The notes under the pieces: generated by a model
Seen by the model: only the letters and a program-made list of their open reading frames with translations
The model's database searches: none
Told to the model about the DNA's origin: nothing
Shown: positions 7,336 to 16,859 of the stretch, piece by piece
Layout of the letters: each line of letters opens with the position of its first letter
Position numbering within the stretch: the stretch's first letter is position 1
Program-made: the position numbers and the translations under genes
NCBI RefSeq assembly: GCF_022749515.1
Contig: NZ_CP094242.1
Location: forward strand, 992,001-1,056,000
DNA from: Morococcus cerebrosus
GTDB lineage: Bacteria; Pseudomonadota; Gammaproteobacteria; Burkholderiales; Neisseriaceae
Length of the DNA: 64,000 bases
Direction of reading: 5' to 3'

Positions 7336-8772
7336 ATGCCGTTGCTGTCGATTGAATTCGCGGTATTTTTTATTGCTTTTTTGCCTATTTATTGGGCATT
7401 TGTCCGTATGCCGTCGGTGCAGAATGTTTTGCTTCTGCTGGCGGGGATGGGCTGGCTGTATCACTTGAATCTGATCTTTGCCGCCATAATTGCCTGCTAT
7501 TCGTCCTGCGTGCATTTGCTCGGCCTGTTGATGACGTCTGAAAACGAAAACGTACGGAAATTCTGGCTGGGCTTCGGCGTAGCAACTGCTTTGGCAGTAT
7601 TGTGTTTCTTCAAATATTTCGACTTTTTCCGCCCGTTTATCCGCCAATACACGGGGCAGAGCGAGATTGTCGATATCTTGATGCCTTTGGGGCTGTCTTA
7701 TTACACATTTCAATCTTTGGCTTATTTGGTGTACTGCTGCCGTCACCCGATGGGCGACCGCTTTGCATGGCATGAATTGCTGCTGCATTTGAGCTTTTTC
7801 CCGACGATTACTTCCGGGCCGATTATCCGTGCCGCGGCGTTTAAAAGCATAGACGGCGAACAGGCGGGAGCTTTGGAACAGATTCGGACCGCCGAACCGC
7901 GCGCATTGGTGCGACCCGCGCTGGCGGTGTGCTTGATTTTGCTGGGCATTGCTAAAAAATGGTGGCTGGCGGGTGCGCTGGGAGACGGCTGGGTATCGCC
8001 CGTTTTCGAGAATCCCGCCCAGTTTGACGGCTGGGGCGTGTTGTCGGGGGTGTACGGCTATACTTTCCAGCTTTTCTTCGATTTTTCAGGCTATTCGGAT
8101 TTGGTAATCGGGATGGCGATGCTGCTCGGTTTTCGCCTGCCGAAAAACTTTGCCGCACCGCTGCGCGCGTTCAATATCCGCGACTTCTGGAACCGTTGGC
8201 ACATCAGCCTTTCCACTTGGATACGCGACTATATTTATATTCCTTTGGGCGGCAACAAACACGGCTTCGTCCTGACGCAGTTCAACTTGCTGCTGGCGAT
8301 GGTGTTGTCGGGCGTTTGGCACGGCTACGGCTGGAATTTCCTGCTGTGGGGCGCGCTGCACGGCGTGGCATTAATTTTGCTTAACTGCGGCGACAAAATC
8401 TTCGGTCGGGACGGCTCACGTCGTCTGAAAATCTTGCGTCCGCTTGCCTGGTTCGTCACTTTCCATTTCGTCTGCTTCACTTTCGTCGTGTTCAACACCG
8501 GCAGCCTCGCCGATACGCAGATGGTGTTTGATGCATTATTCGCCAACGAAGCAGGTTGGGCCACGCCGAAACAGGCGGATGTCTTGCTGCTTGCCGCGTT
8601 TGGCCTGATGATTTTGCTCTACCCGTATTTGCTTCGCCTGTTTGACGGCGCAGTAGCGACGTTGGAAAAAATGCCGATATGGCTGTGGTTTATACCGCTG
8701 ACGCTGGTGTTGGTGTTGATTATCGTATTGGCGCCGTCGGGTATTCCGGGCTTTATTTACGCCGATTTTTAA
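7336..8772 (+). CDS. patA: Peptidoglycan O-acetyltransferase PatA (MBOAT)
   Basis: 478 aa polytopic membrane protein of the MBOAT family, with about ten or more hydrophobic segments. Family motifs are visible: RDFWNRWHISLSTWIRDY followed by IYIPLGGN, and GVWHGYGWNF carrying the conserved His (His329). PatA is thought to move acetyl groups across the inner membrane for PatB to transfer to the C-6 hydroxyl of MurNAc. It is followed after 15 bp by patB and then ape1, the Neisseria O-acetylpeptidoglycan arrangement, so assignment to PatA rather than alginate AlgI is secure. The start has an AAGGAA ribosome-binding site. Confidence 0.93.
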   Translation: MPLLSIEFAVFFIAFLPIYWAFVRMPSVQNVLLLLAGMGWLYHLNLIFAAIIACYSSCVHLLGLLMTSENENVRKFWLGFGVATALAVLCFFKYFDFFRPFIRQYTGQSEIVDILMPLGLSYYTFQSLAYLVYCCRHPMGDRFAWHELLLHLSFFPTITSGPIIRAAAFKSIDGEQAGALEQIRTAEPRALVRPALAVCLILLGIAKKWWLAGALGDGWVSPVFENPAQFDGWGVLSGVYGYTFQLFFDFSGYSDLVIGMAMLLGFRLPKNFAAPLRAFNIRDFWNRWHISLSTWIRDYIYIPLGGNKHGFVLTQFNLLLAMVLSGVWHGYGWNFLLWGALHGVALILLNCGDKIFGRDGSRRLKILRPLAWFVTFHFVCFTFVVFNTGSLADTQMVFDALFANEAGWATPKQADVLLLAAFGLMILLYPYLLRLFDGAVATLEKMPIWLWFIPLTLVLVLIIVLAPSGIPGFIYADF

Positions 8773-8787
8773 AAGGACAATCAGAAT

Positions 8788-9864
8788 ATGAAACGCTTTA
8801 TTTCCCTGTTTGCCTCCCTTTTGGTTTGCGCCTTTGGCGCGGCGTGGTTCAGTCAAGATTCCATCAATGCCTATTGGCAGCAAACCTATCATCAGGCTTC
8901 TCCGCTGGAGCCTTTGTCCGAATACGAATGGTGGCGCACGGGCGCGAAGCTGCAACAAGACGCATACGCCTTTTCAGACGACCTCAAAGCACGTTTGGCA
9001 GGACAGCCTGTGATTGCCGAACCGGAACCTCAAATTGCTGAAAACGACGGGTCGTCTGAACAAAATGCGCAGCTTAATGCGTCCGAACCGCACGAAAAAA
9101 ACCGTCCCGCCGACGGACGCCAACCTCAAACGGTACAAAACGGCGGACAACCCGAAGCACATCATCTCCCTGTTACCCCGCCTGCCAATATCGTTCTCGG
9201 ACAAGGCGACAAAGTCTTTTTTGCCGGCGACTCGATGATGCAGGGCGTTGCACCTTTTGTCGAAAGAAGCCTGAAAAAACAATACGGCATCCAGTCGGTA
9301 AACTTAAGCAAACAAAGTACCGGATTGTCCTATCCCAAGTTTTTCGACTGGCCGAACACCATCGAACAAACGCTGAAACAACAAACCGACATCCGCCTTC
9401 TGGTTGTTTTCCTCGGTCCCAACGACCCGTGGGATTTCCCGAAAGGCAAAAAATACCTGAAATTCGCCTCGCCCGAATGGTCGGAAGAATACCTCAGCCG
9501 CGTCAACCGCATCTTGGCCGCTGCTGAGCAACACCATGTGCAAGTCATTTGGATGGGCATTCCTTATATGAAACAGGCAAAACTTAACAAGCAAATGCGA
9601 TATCTCGATAAACTTTTAGCAGACGAGATCAGTCCAAAAGCCCTGTGGATACCGACCGACAAACTCCTCAGCAACGGCTCGGACACCTACGCCGACTCCG
9701 TCAACATCAATGGAAAAATCATCCGCTACCGCAGCAAAGACGGCATCCACTTCTCTGCTGAAGGACAAAAACTGCTCGCGGATAAAATCATGGAAAAAAT
9801 CGTTTTTCAGACGACCCCTGAAATGAACGGCGAAGAACGCACGGAACAATTATCCGCACGTTAA
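8788..9864 (+). CDS. patB: Peptidoglycan O-acetyltransferase PatB (SGNH family)
   Basis: 358 aa. One N-terminal hydrophobic segment (residues 4-20) places the catalytic domain in the periplasm, and a polar linker follows to about residue 135. SGNH motifs are FFAGDSMM (nucleophile Ser149), LGPND (Asn212) and KDGIHFSAEG (Asp318, His321). PatB transfers acetyl groups, received from PatA, to MurNAc and so blocks lysozyme. It is downstream of patA and in the same operon. The linker segment contains an in-frame uptake sequence (FSDDLK). Confidence 0.92.
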   Translation: MKRFISLFASLLVCAFGAAWFSQDSINAYWQQTYHQASPLEPLSEYEWWRTGAKLQQDAYAFSDDLKARLAGQPVIAEPEPQIAENDGSSEQNAQLNASEPHEKNRPADGRQPQTVQNGGQPEAHHLPVTPPANIVLGQGDKVFFAGDSMMQGVAPFVERSLKKQYGIQSVNLSKQSTGLSYPKFFDWPNTIEQTLKQQTDIRLLVVFLGPNDPWDFPKGKKYLKFASPEWSEEYLSRVNRILAAAEQHHVQVIWMGIPYMKQAKLNKQMRYLDKLLADEISPKALWIPTDKLLSNGSDTYADSVNINGKIIRYRSKDGIHFSAEGQKLLADKIMEKIVFQTTPEMNGEERTEQLSAR

Positions 9865-9978
9865 GCCCGTATCGGCAGCAAAAGGACGGCGTTTAGTTTA
9901 TCCAATGCCGTCTTTTTCGTTACAATAGCCCTCCGCCGCGTCAAAAGACGTCGTCTGAAAACCACACACAGGAAACTC

Positions 9979-11088
9979 ATGAACATCAAAACCCTGTCCG
10001 TATCCCTTACCGCATTGTGCCTGTCTGCCGCCGCCCCCGCCGCCGATATGCTGCTGGAAAACTACGGCAGCAGCCGTCCCGCCTGGCTCTCCAAGCTCAA
10101 AAAACTCGACCGCAGCTCGGACGGCAAATTCCGCATCCTCCAAATCGGCGATTCACACACCGCCGGCGACCTTTTCACCGAACAACTGCGCCTGCGCCTC
10201 CAGCAAAAATGGGGCGACGGCGGCATAGGCTGGGTTTACCCCTCTACCGTCAAAGGACAGCGCAGCGCAGCCGTCCGCTATGACGGCTCGTGGCAAACCG
10301 TCAGCAGCCGCAGCGTTTCAGACGACTTCCCCTTAGGCGGCATCATCGCCAAAGCCAACGGCAGCAGCGTTACCATCAGCGCCAAAGACGGCAGCAGCGG
10401 CGAAAGGCAGATTTCCGTTTTCGCCAAACCCGTCCTGCCCGAACAAACCCTGTCGTTCAACGGACGCGAAGTCCCCGCCGGAAGCAGCGGCTGGCAAATC
10501 ATCCGCAGCAACAGCCACCTGCCGCTGACCCTCAGCAGCTCCATGCCTTGGGACATCGGCTACATCAATATCGAAAATCCCGGACGCGGCGTAACCGTTT
10601 CCGCACTCGGCATCAACGGCGCGCAACTGACCCACTGGTCCAAATGGCGCCCCTCTTGGCAGGATGACCTTGCCCAAACCCGCGCCGACCTCGTTATCCT
10701 CGCCTACGGCACCAACGAAGCCTTCGCCCGCGATTTGGACATCACAGCCACAGAACAAAGCTGGCGCAGCTACATCCGCCAAATCAAACAAAGCCTGCCC
10801 GACGCAGGCATCCTGATTCTCGGCGCGCCCGAATCCCTGAAAAGCACTTCAGGAAGCTGCGGCACACGCCCCGCCACCTTAAGCAGCATCCAACAAATGC
10901 AGCAACGCATTGCCCGCGACGAAAAAATCATGTATTGGTCGTGGCAGAACGCGATGGGCGGCGAATGCAGCATGAAAAACTGGATGAGCCAAGGCCTCGC
11001 TGCTAAAGACGGCGTCCACTTCTCAGGCAAAGGCTACCGCCAAGCCGCCGACCGCCTCGCCGACAGCTTGATACAAATGGCGGATTAA
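9979..11088 (+). CDS. ape1: O-acetylpeptidoglycan esterase Ape1
   Basis: 369 aa with a signal peptide (MNIKTLSVSLTALCLSAAAP). SGNH hydrolase motifs: LQIGDSHTAGD (nucleophile Ser59), AYGTNEAF (Asn246), and KDGVHFSGKGY (Asp344, His347). Spacing matches the gonococcal Ape1a triad with an offset of about 22 residues. It removes O-acetyl groups from MurNAc so that lytic transglycosylases can act. It follows patB by 114 bp, a gap that contains a single DUS, and ends in a strong paired-DUS terminator. The enzyme balances PatAB in the periplasm. Confidence 0.92.
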   Translation: MNIKTLSVSLTALCLSAAAPAADMLLENYGSSRPAWLSKLKKLDRSSDGKFRILQIGDSHTAGDLFTEQLRLRLQQKWGDGGIGWVYPSTVKGQRSAAVRYDGSWQTVSSRSVSDDFPLGGIIAKANGSSVTISAKDGSSGERQISVFAKPVLPEQTLSFNGREVPAGSSGWQIIRSNSHLPLTLSSSMPWDIGYINIENPGRGVTVSALGINGAQLTHWSKWRPSWQDDLAQTRADLVILAYGTNEAFARDLDITATEQSWRSYIRQIKQSLPDAGILILGAPESLKSTSGSCGTRPATLSSIQQMQQRIARDEKIMYWSWQNAMGGECSMKNWMSQGLAAKDGVHFSGKGYRQAADRLADSLIQMAD

Positions 11089-11107
11089 TCAATAACGAAT
11101 TAATCAA

Positions 11108-11141
11108 AAAAGGTCGTCTGAAAATTTTCAGACGACCTTTT
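11108..11141. terminator. Paired-DUS terminator after ape1
   Basis: AAAAGGTCGTCTGAAA and its complement with almost no loop, then T-rich sequence, 20 bp after the ape1 stop. Confidence 0.85.
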
Positions 11142-11457
11142 GTTATGTAGGATTATTTCTGTGCTTTCATTTAAGACTCCAAACCGCAGGCAAAACAGAA
11201 TGCAGTTCCCTTTGAATCTGAACGCAGCATCATCGTTGCGAATACCAAGCCGCCGTGTGATACGAATGATGCAGAGGGTCGTCTGAAAGCGGAAAAGGGG
11301 GTATTAAGACTTTTTCAGACGACCTTTGCTTGATGGATGGGGGGGTACGGCTTCCTTTATCCGTTTCGGAATAAGCAATATAAAAAAGTATTCTTTGTGT
11401 TTGCCGCAATTTCACTTAGAATGCGGCTCTTGCTCACTTTTTCTTCAGGAGAGGATT
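11142..11457. promoter_or_regulatory. Intergenic leader of the amino-acid ABC operon
   Basis: 316 bp with no gene. It holds two opposed uptake sequences with a long loop (11280-11324), a G7 tract at 11339-11345, and a possible promoter (TTGTGT at 11395-11400, 16 bp, TAGAAT at 11417-11422). A purine-rich CAGGAGAGG ribosome-binding site precedes the ATG at 11458. Confidence 0.4.
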
Positions 11458-12282
11458 ATGTTGAAAAAATTCGTACTCGGCGGCATGACCGCATTGGTTT
11501 TGGCGGCCTGCGGCGGAGAAGGCGGCAGCGCGTCTTCTTCTGCTCCCGCTCAATCTGCCGGCGCTTCCGGTTCTTTAATCGAGCGCATCAACAATAAAGG
11601 GACGATTACCGTCGGCACCGAAGGTACTTACGCGCCGTTTACCTACCACGACAAAGACGGCAAGCTGACCGGTTACGATGTGGAAGTTACCCGCGCTGTG
11701 GCGGACAAACTGGGCGTGAAAGTCGAATTTAAAGAAACGCAATGGGATTCGATGATGGCGGGTTTGAAAGCGGGACGTTTCGACGTGGTGGCAAACCAAG
11801 TCGGTCTGACCAGCCCTGAACGCCAAGCGACATTCGACAAATCCGAACCTTACAGCTGGAGCGGTGCGGTTTTGGTTGCGCGCAAAGACAGCAACATCAA
11901 ATCCATTGACGACATCAAAGGCGTCAAAACTGCGCAGTCCCTGACCAGCAATTACGGCGAAAAAGCCAAAGCCGCGGGTGCGGAACTCGTACCGGTGGAC
12001 GGTTTGGCGCAATCGCTGACCCTGATTGAACAAAAACGCGCGGATGCGACGTTGAATGATGAATTGGCGGTTTTGGACTATCTGAAGAAAAACCCGAATG
12101 CGGGCGTGAAAATCGTTTGGTCTGCGCCTGCCGATGAAAAAGTCGGTTCCGGCTTGATTGTCAATAAAGGCAATGACGAAGTCGTGGCGAAATTCAGCAC
12201 GGCAATCAACGAGCTGAAAGCCGACGGCACGCTGAAAAAACTGGGCGAACAATTCTTCGGAAAAGACATCAGTGTTAAATAA
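11458..12282 (+). CDS. Polar amino-acid ABC transporter substrate-binding lipoprotein (probably cystine)
   Basis: 274 aa. The lipoprotein signal ends LVLAAC (Cys18), followed by a Ser/Ala/Gly linker. The mature part is a type II (SBP_bac_3) fold with GTEGTYAPFTYHDKDGKLTG, the DVEVTRAVADKLGVKVEF segment and FDVVANQVG. The frame stays open upstream, but ATG 11458 gives the signal peptide and has the ribosome-binding site, so it is preferred. A permease and an ATPase follow. Gonococcal homologues in this arrangement bind cystine; substrate by family resemblance only. Confidence 0.88.
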   Translation: MLKKFVLGGMTALVLAACGGEGGSASSSAPAQSAGASGSLIERINNKGTITVGTEGTYAPFTYHDKDGKLTGYDVEVTRAVADKLGVKVEFKETQWDSMMAGLKAGRFDVVANQVGLTSPERQATFDKSEPYSWSGAVLVARKDSNIKSIDDIKGVKTAQSLTSNYGEKAKAAGAELVPVDGLAQSLTLIEQKRADATLNDELAVLDYLKKNPNAGVKIVWSAPADEKVGSGLIVNKGNDEVVAKFSTAINELKADGTLKKLGEQFFGKDISVK

Positions 12283-12988
12283 TTTTCTTGCTTCGCTGCC
12301 GTTTATGACGGAAACACGCGCCGATATGATTGTCAGCGCGTTTTTGCCTATGGTCAAAGCCGGTTTTATGGTCTCGCTGCCGCTGGCAGTGGCGTCGTTC
12401 CTGATCGGGATGGTGATTGCCATTGCCGTGGCTTTGGTGCGGATTATGCCTTCGGGCGGCATCGTGCGGAAAATCCTGCTGAAACTGGTGGAAACTTATA
12501 TTTCCATCATCAGGGGAACGCCTCTGTTGGTGCAGCTTGTGATTGTGTTTTACGGGCTGCCGTCCGTCGGTATTTTCATCGATCCGATTCCTGCCGCCAT
12601 CATCGGCTTCTCGCTCAATGTCGGCGCATATGCTTCCGAAACCATACGTGCAGCGATTTTGTCCGTGCCAAAAGGGCAGTGGGAAGCGGGTTTCTCCATC
12701 GGCATGACCTATATGCAGACTTTCCGCCGCATCGTCGCGCCGCAGGCATTCCGCGTCGCCGTGCCACCTTTGAGCAACGAGTTTATCGGCTTGTTTAAAA
12801 ACACCTCGCTCGCAGCGGTGGTGACGGTAACGGAATTGTTCCGCGTCGCGCAGGAAACGGCAAACCGTACCTACGACTTCCTGCCCGTCTATATTGAAGC
12901 CGCTTTGGTTTACTGGTGTTTCTGCAAGGTTCTGTTCCTGATTCAGGCGCGCTTGGAAAAACGCTTCGACCGCTATGTCGCCAAATAA
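12272..12988 (+). CDS. Polar amino-acid ABC transporter permease
   Basis: 238 aa starting from GTG and overlapping the end of the binding-protein gene by 11 bp, a coupled arrangement. It has about five membrane segments and the family EAA loop (ASETIRAAILSVPKGQWEAG), which contacts the ATPase. The sequence TYISIIRGTPLLVQL is the usual amino-acid permease signature. It works with the flanking genes as a three-part importer in the inner membrane. Confidence 0.9.
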   Translation: MLNNFLASLPFMTETRADMIVSAFLPMVKAGFMVSLPLAVASFLIGMVIAIAVALVRIMPSGGIVRKILLKLVETYISIIRGTPLLVQLVIVFYGLPSVGIFIDPIPAAIIGFSLNVGAYASETIRAAILSVPKGQWEAGFSIGMTYMQTFRRIVAPQAFRVAVPPLSNEFIGLFKNTSLAAVVTVTELFRVAQETANRTYDFLPVYIEAALVYWCFCKVLFLIQARLEKRFDRYVAK

Positions 12989-12997
12989 GGGGAAGCC

Positions 12998-13765
12998 ATG
13001 ATTAAAATCCGCAATATCCGCAAAACCTTCGGCGAGAACACCATTTTGCGCGGCATCGATTTGGATGTCGGCAAAGGGCAGGTGGTCGTCATCCTCGGAC
13101 CTTCCGGCTCGGGTAAAACAACGTTTCTGCGCTGCTTAAACGCACTGGAAATGCCCGAAGACGGACAAATCGAGTTCGACAACGAGCGACCGCTTAAAAT
13201 CGATTTTTCTAAAAAACCATCGAAGCATGACATCTTGGCTCTGCGCCGCAAATCCGGCATGGTGTTCCAGCAATACAACCTTTTTCCGCACAAAACCGCG
13301 TTGGAAAACGTAATGGAAGGTCCGGTTGCCGTACAAGGCAAACCTGCTTCCCAAGCGCGCGAAGAAGCTTTGAAATTGCTGGAAAAAGTCGGCTTGGGCG
13401 ACAAGGTTAACCTTTATCCCTACCAGCTTTCCGGCGGTCAGCAACAGCGCGTCGGTATCGCCCGCGCATTGGCGATTCAGCCCGAGTTGATGTTGTTTGA
13501 CGAACCCACTTCCGCGCTGGATCCCGAATTGGTGCAAGACGTGTTGAACGCCATGAAAGAATTGGCGCAGGAAGGCTGGACGATGGTTGTCGTGACCCAC
13601 GAAATCAAGTTTGCGCTGGAAGTCGCTACTACCGTCGTCGTCATGGACGGCGGCGTCATTGTAGAGCAGGGTAGTCCGAAAGAGTTGTTCGACCACCCCA
13701 AACACGAGCGTACGCGGAAATTTCTGCAACAAATCCGTAAGGATTCGGCAGATTATCGACATTAA
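12998..13765 (+). CDS. Polar amino-acid ABC transporter ATPase
   Basis: 255 aa. Walker A GPSGSGKTT (residues 34-42), Q-loop in MVFQQYNLFPH, signature LSGGQQQR (144-151), Walker B LMLFDE (164-169), and H-loop in VVTHE. It starts 9 bp after the permease and completes the importer operon. It ends in a strong bidirectional paired-DUS terminator shared with rep. Confidence 0.93.
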   Translation: MIKIRNIRKTFGENTILRGIDLDVGKGQVVVILGPSGSGKTTFLRCLNALEMPEDGQIEFDNERPLKIDFSKKPSKHDILALRRKSGMVFQQYNLFPHKTALENVMEGPVAVQGKPASQAREEALKLLEKVGLGDKVNLYPYQLSGGQQQRVGIARALAIQPELMLFDEPTSALDPELVQDVLNAMKELAQEGWTMVVVTHEIKFALEVATTVVVMDGGVIVEQGSPKELFDHPKHERTRKFLQQIRKDSADYRH

Positions 13766-13781
13766 GCCGTTTCGTTACATC

Positions 13782-13846
13782 AAAGGTCGTCTGAAAACGG
13801 ACAGAGCGGGTTTTGCTAAAACATCCGCCGTTTTCAGACGACCTTT
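13782..13846. terminator. Bidirectional paired-DUS terminator between the ABC operon and rep
   Basis: 19-bp perfect arms (AAAGGTCGTCTGAAAACGG and complement) around a 27-base loop, between convergent genes, with T-runs on both sides. Confidence 0.8.
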
Positions 13847-13869
13847 TCACGTTCCGTCTTTCCGATGTA

Positions 13870-15870
13870 TCAGCCCTTCCCTTTCGCCGCCAACATATCC
13901 AGCATCCCCGCCAGATGGCTTCTGCCCTCTTCCTTGCTCACAATCGGTTCGCCGCCTTTGCGCCCTAAAATCTTGATGTCTTCCTGCGGCATTTCGTCTA
14001 TGAAGCGGCTGGGTTCGGGGAACTGCCATGTGCCTTGTTTTTTGCGTTTGACGCAGTGGGTCAGCGTAAGCTGGCGTTTGGCGCGGGTGATGCCGACATA
14101 CATCAGGCGGCGTTCTTCTTCGACGTTGTCTTCTTCGATGCTGTCGTTGTGCGGCAGGATGCCCTCTTCGCAGCCGACAAGGAAGACGTAGGGGTATTCC
14201 AAGCCTTTGGAGGCGTGTAGGGTCGAGAGTTTGACGGCATCGACTTCTTCTTCGCTTTTGCCTTCTAAAAGCGTCATTAAGGCGACGGTTTGGGCGAGTT
14301 CGATGATGTTTTTGCCGTCTTGCTCGCCTTTGCGCTCTAGCCAGCCGGTCAGGTCGCTGACGTTGCGCCATTTGATTTCGCCGGCTTTGCCTTCTTCACT
14401 GGCAAGCAGGTGGTTTTCGTAGTCGATTTCTTTGAGCAGGCCGTTGATGAATTCCCCAGCTTCACTGGTTTCCGCTTTGGCGCGGTAGCTGCCGAACATA
14501 TCCATAAAGGCTTGCAGGTGTTGGCGGTTGGTGTTGTTCAGTAACGCGAGGGCTTCTTCGGTTTGCGCGGCTTCATACAGGCTGCATTCGTGTTCGTGCG
14601 CGTAGGTATTGAGTTTACCCAGCGTTACATCACCGATGCCGCGTTTGGGCGTGGTAACGGCGCGCAGGAAGGCAGGATCGTCGTTGGGGTTGGCAAGCAG
14701 GCGCAAATAGGACAAAACGTCTTTGATTTCGGCTTTGTCGAAGAAACTCTGCCCGCCGGAGAGTTGGTAGGGAACGCGCGCGCTGCGCAGGGCTTCTTCA
14801 AAAATCCGCGCCTGATGGTTGCCGCGGTATAAAACGGCGAAGTCGGCGTATTGGGTTTTATCGCCGCCGACCAGCTTCTGCTTGACGATTTGGCTGACGA
14901 CCCAGTCGGCTTCGTGCTGCTCGTTTTGGCATGCAACGACTTTGACGATTTCGCCTTCGCCGAACTGCGACCAAAGTTTTTTGGTGAACAGCTTGGGGTT
15001 GTTTTCGATGACTTTGTTGGCGATTTTGAGAATCCGCGCGGTGGAGCGGTAGTTTTGCTCCAGTTTGATGACTTTCATCTGCGGATAATCTTCCTGCATT
15101 TTGCGCAGGTTTTCCATGTTCGCGCCGCGCCATGCGTAGATGGATTGGTCGTCGTCGCCGACGGCGGTAAACATGCCTTCCGCGCCGGTCAAGAGTTTCA
15201 TCAGGGTAAATTGGCAGGTATTGGTGTCCTGACATTCGTCAACCAACAGATAACGCAGCCGCCGCTGCCATTTGTTGCGCACTTCGCTGTTTTGCTGCAA
15301 CAACACGGCTGGCAGGCGGATTAAGTCATCGAAGTCCACCGCCTGATAGCTTTGCAGGGTTTCCTGATAGCTTGCATACACGCGCGCGATTTGTTCCTCC
15401 CAAGCGTTGGAGGTCGTCTGAAGTACGTCTTCGGGCGTTTTCAAATTGTTTTTCCACAGGGAAATTTGGTGCTGCGCTTTGAATAAGGCTTCTTTTCCCG
15501 TGCCGCCCAAAAGTTCACCGATGATTTTCGCGCTGTCGGTGGAATCGAGGATGGAGAAGTTTTTTTTGTAACCGATATGGTTCGCCTCTTCGCGCAGAAT
15601 CTTCATGCCCAAAGAGTGGAACGTGCAAATCGTCAGCCCGCGCGTTTGCGACTTGGGCAGCATTTTGGCGACGCGTTCCTGCATTTCCGTAGCGGCTTTG
15701 TTGGTGAAGGTAATTGCGGCGACGGTATGCGGCAGATAGCCGACGTTGACAATCAAATGTTTGATTTTTTGCGTAATCACGCCGGTTTTGCCGCTGCCGG
15801 CGCCGGCAAGCACGAGCAGAGGCCCGCCGAGGTATTTGACGGCGGCTTGCTGTTGGGGGTTGAGTTTCAT
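13870..15870 (-). CDS. rep: ATP-dependent DNA helicase Rep (UvrD family)
   Basis: 666 aa, the usual Rep length. Superfamily 1A motifs: Q-motif LNPQQQAAV, Walker A AGAGSGKT (22-29), motif II VDECQDTN, motif III GDDDQSIYAWRGA, motif IV EQNYRST, motif V ASKGLEYPYVFLVG, and motif VI EERRLMYVGITRA. It is a 3'-5' helicase that helps replication forks past protein blocks. It does not have the longer UvrD C-terminus, and the sequence favours Rep. Transcribed leftwards, convergent with the ABC operon. Confidence 0.92.
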   Translation of the reverse strand: MKLNPQQQAAVKYLGGPLLVLAGAGSGKTGVITQKIKHLIVNVGYLPHTVAAITFTNKAATEMQERVAKMLPKSQTRGLTICTFHSLGMKILREEANHIGYKKNFSILDSTDSAKIIGELLGGTGKEALFKAQHQISLWKNNLKTPEDVLQTTSNAWEEQIARVYASYQETLQSYQAVDFDDLIRLPAVLLQQNSEVRNKWQRRLRYLLVDECQDTNTCQFTLMKLLTGAEGMFTAVGDDDQSIYAWRGANMENLRKMQEDYPQMKVIKLEQNYRSTARILKIANKVIENNPKLFTKKLWSQFGEGEIVKVVACQNEQHEADWVVSQIVKQKLVGGDKTQYADFAVLYRGNHQARIFEEALRSARVPYQLSGGQSFFDKAEIKDVLSYLRLLANPNDDPAFLRAVTTPKRGIGDVTLGKLNTYAHEHECSLYEAAQTEEALALLNNTNRQHLQAFMDMFGSYRAKAETSEAGEFINGLLKEIDYENHLLASEEGKAGEIKWRNVSDLTGWLERKGEQDGKNIIELAQTVALMTLLEGKSEEEVDAVKLSTLHASKGLEYPYVFLVGCEEGILPHNDSIEEDNVEEERRLMYVGITRAKRQLTLTHCVKRKKQGTWQFPEPSRFIDEMPQEDIKILGRKGGEPIVSKEEGRSHLAGMLDMLAAKGKG

Positions 15871-15943
15871 GGGGAAAGAGTAATGGAGTGTGTGAGGAAG
15901 AATTATATAACAGCCGTCGAAACGGGATGTAAGGAGGAGACAA

Positions 15944-15984
15944 AAGGTCGTCTGAAACCTTATTCCGAAAGATTTCAGACGACC
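15944..15984. terminator. Paired-DUS terminator after ygfZ
   Basis: Opposed uptake sequences 18 bp beyond the ygfZ stop (minus strand), in the 131-bp gap before rep. Confidence 0.7.
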
Positions 15985-16001
15985 ATGTTATGTTGGACAG
16001 G

Positions 16002-16859
16002 CTATTCTTCAGAAACGGAAAAGAAAAGTTTTTCCTGTTTCAATACGTTGCCGTCTGCATCCATAAGAGGGGATTGCGCTGCGGAAAACTTGATGACGGC
16101 AAGGCTTAAGCTGCCATTTTCAGTTAGCGCAGTGTTGATGATTTGTCCGGCTTCCGCACCTTCGGAAACCACGCCTACACCTGCTGCTTCCAATGAATCT
16201 CCGCTCAATACCGCCAGCCCGCGTTTTACTTGGCCTCGATATTGGGCGCGCGCAATAATTTCTTGACCGGGATAGCAGCCTTTTTTGAAATGTACGCCGC
16301 CGATGATGTGTTGGTTGAGCATTTGCGCAACAGCGGTTTCTTTGGTCGCAGCAGAAATCCATGGATAGCCGCTGCGGATCTCGTGCAGATTCCACGCATT
16401 TTCGGCTTGGGCATCATATTCGGGCAGCTGCGCCGCCTCACCGATTTTCAGACGACCTTTATGGGGCAGGGGAATGGTATATACACCGTTTTCCAGTGAT
16501 GCCTCAAAAGAAAGGCTGGGTGAGTCGGGCGGGGTAGCATGGCAGCTTTCATCGAGCATGCCTGCAACGGCAAAATCGGGTAGGGGGGTAAATTCAACTT
16601 TGGCGCGCAATACGAACATACGCAGCCGTTTCACAATCGATTCAGCCAAATCCGCTGCCATAACCAGCAATAAATCTTCCCCTCGGTTTAATACAACCAT
16701 ATTCGCCAAAACACGTCCCTTAGGTGTGTTGTAAGTCGCGTAGCAGGAATGATTTACAGTTAAGTGATTAATATCATTGGATAGTTGGCCATGGAGAAAT
16801 GAAGCGCGATCTTCTCCGCCGACACGGATGACGCTGAAAAAAGGTAAACGGCTTTGCAT
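16002..16859 (-). CDS. ygfZ: YgfZ-type folate-binding protein (Fe-S cluster/tRNA modification factor)
   Basis: 285 aa, GcvT-like fold. The diagnostic motif KGCYPGQEIIAR is at 193-204 with the conserved Cys195, and the folate-binding N-terminal segment FFSVIRVGGEDRASFLHGQL is present. YgfZ supports iron-sulfur enzymes such as MiaB in the cytoplasm. The start ATG is at 16859, divergent from the ArsC/Spx-like gene with a 120-bp promoter gap. It contains an in-frame DUS (GRLK). Confidence 0.9.
   Translation of the reverse strand: MQSRLPFFSVIRVGGEDRASFLHGQLSNDINHLTVNHSCYATYNTPKGRVLANMVVLNRGEDLLLVMAADLAESIVKRLRMFVLRAKVEFTPLPDFAVAGMLDESCHATPPDSPSLSFEASLENGVYTIPLPHKGRLKIGEAAQLPEYDAQAENAWNLHEIRSGYPWISAATKETAVAQMLNQHIIGGVHFKKGCYPGQEIIARAQYRGQVKRGLAVLSGDSLEAAGVGVVSEGAEAGQIINTALTENGSLSLAVIKFSAAQSPLMDADGNVLKQEKLFFSVSEE

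Noticed and set aside
11575..12462. 295-aa minus-strand open frame across the ABC binding protein and permease genes
   Set aside because: Antisense shadow of two well-supported genes; no motif.
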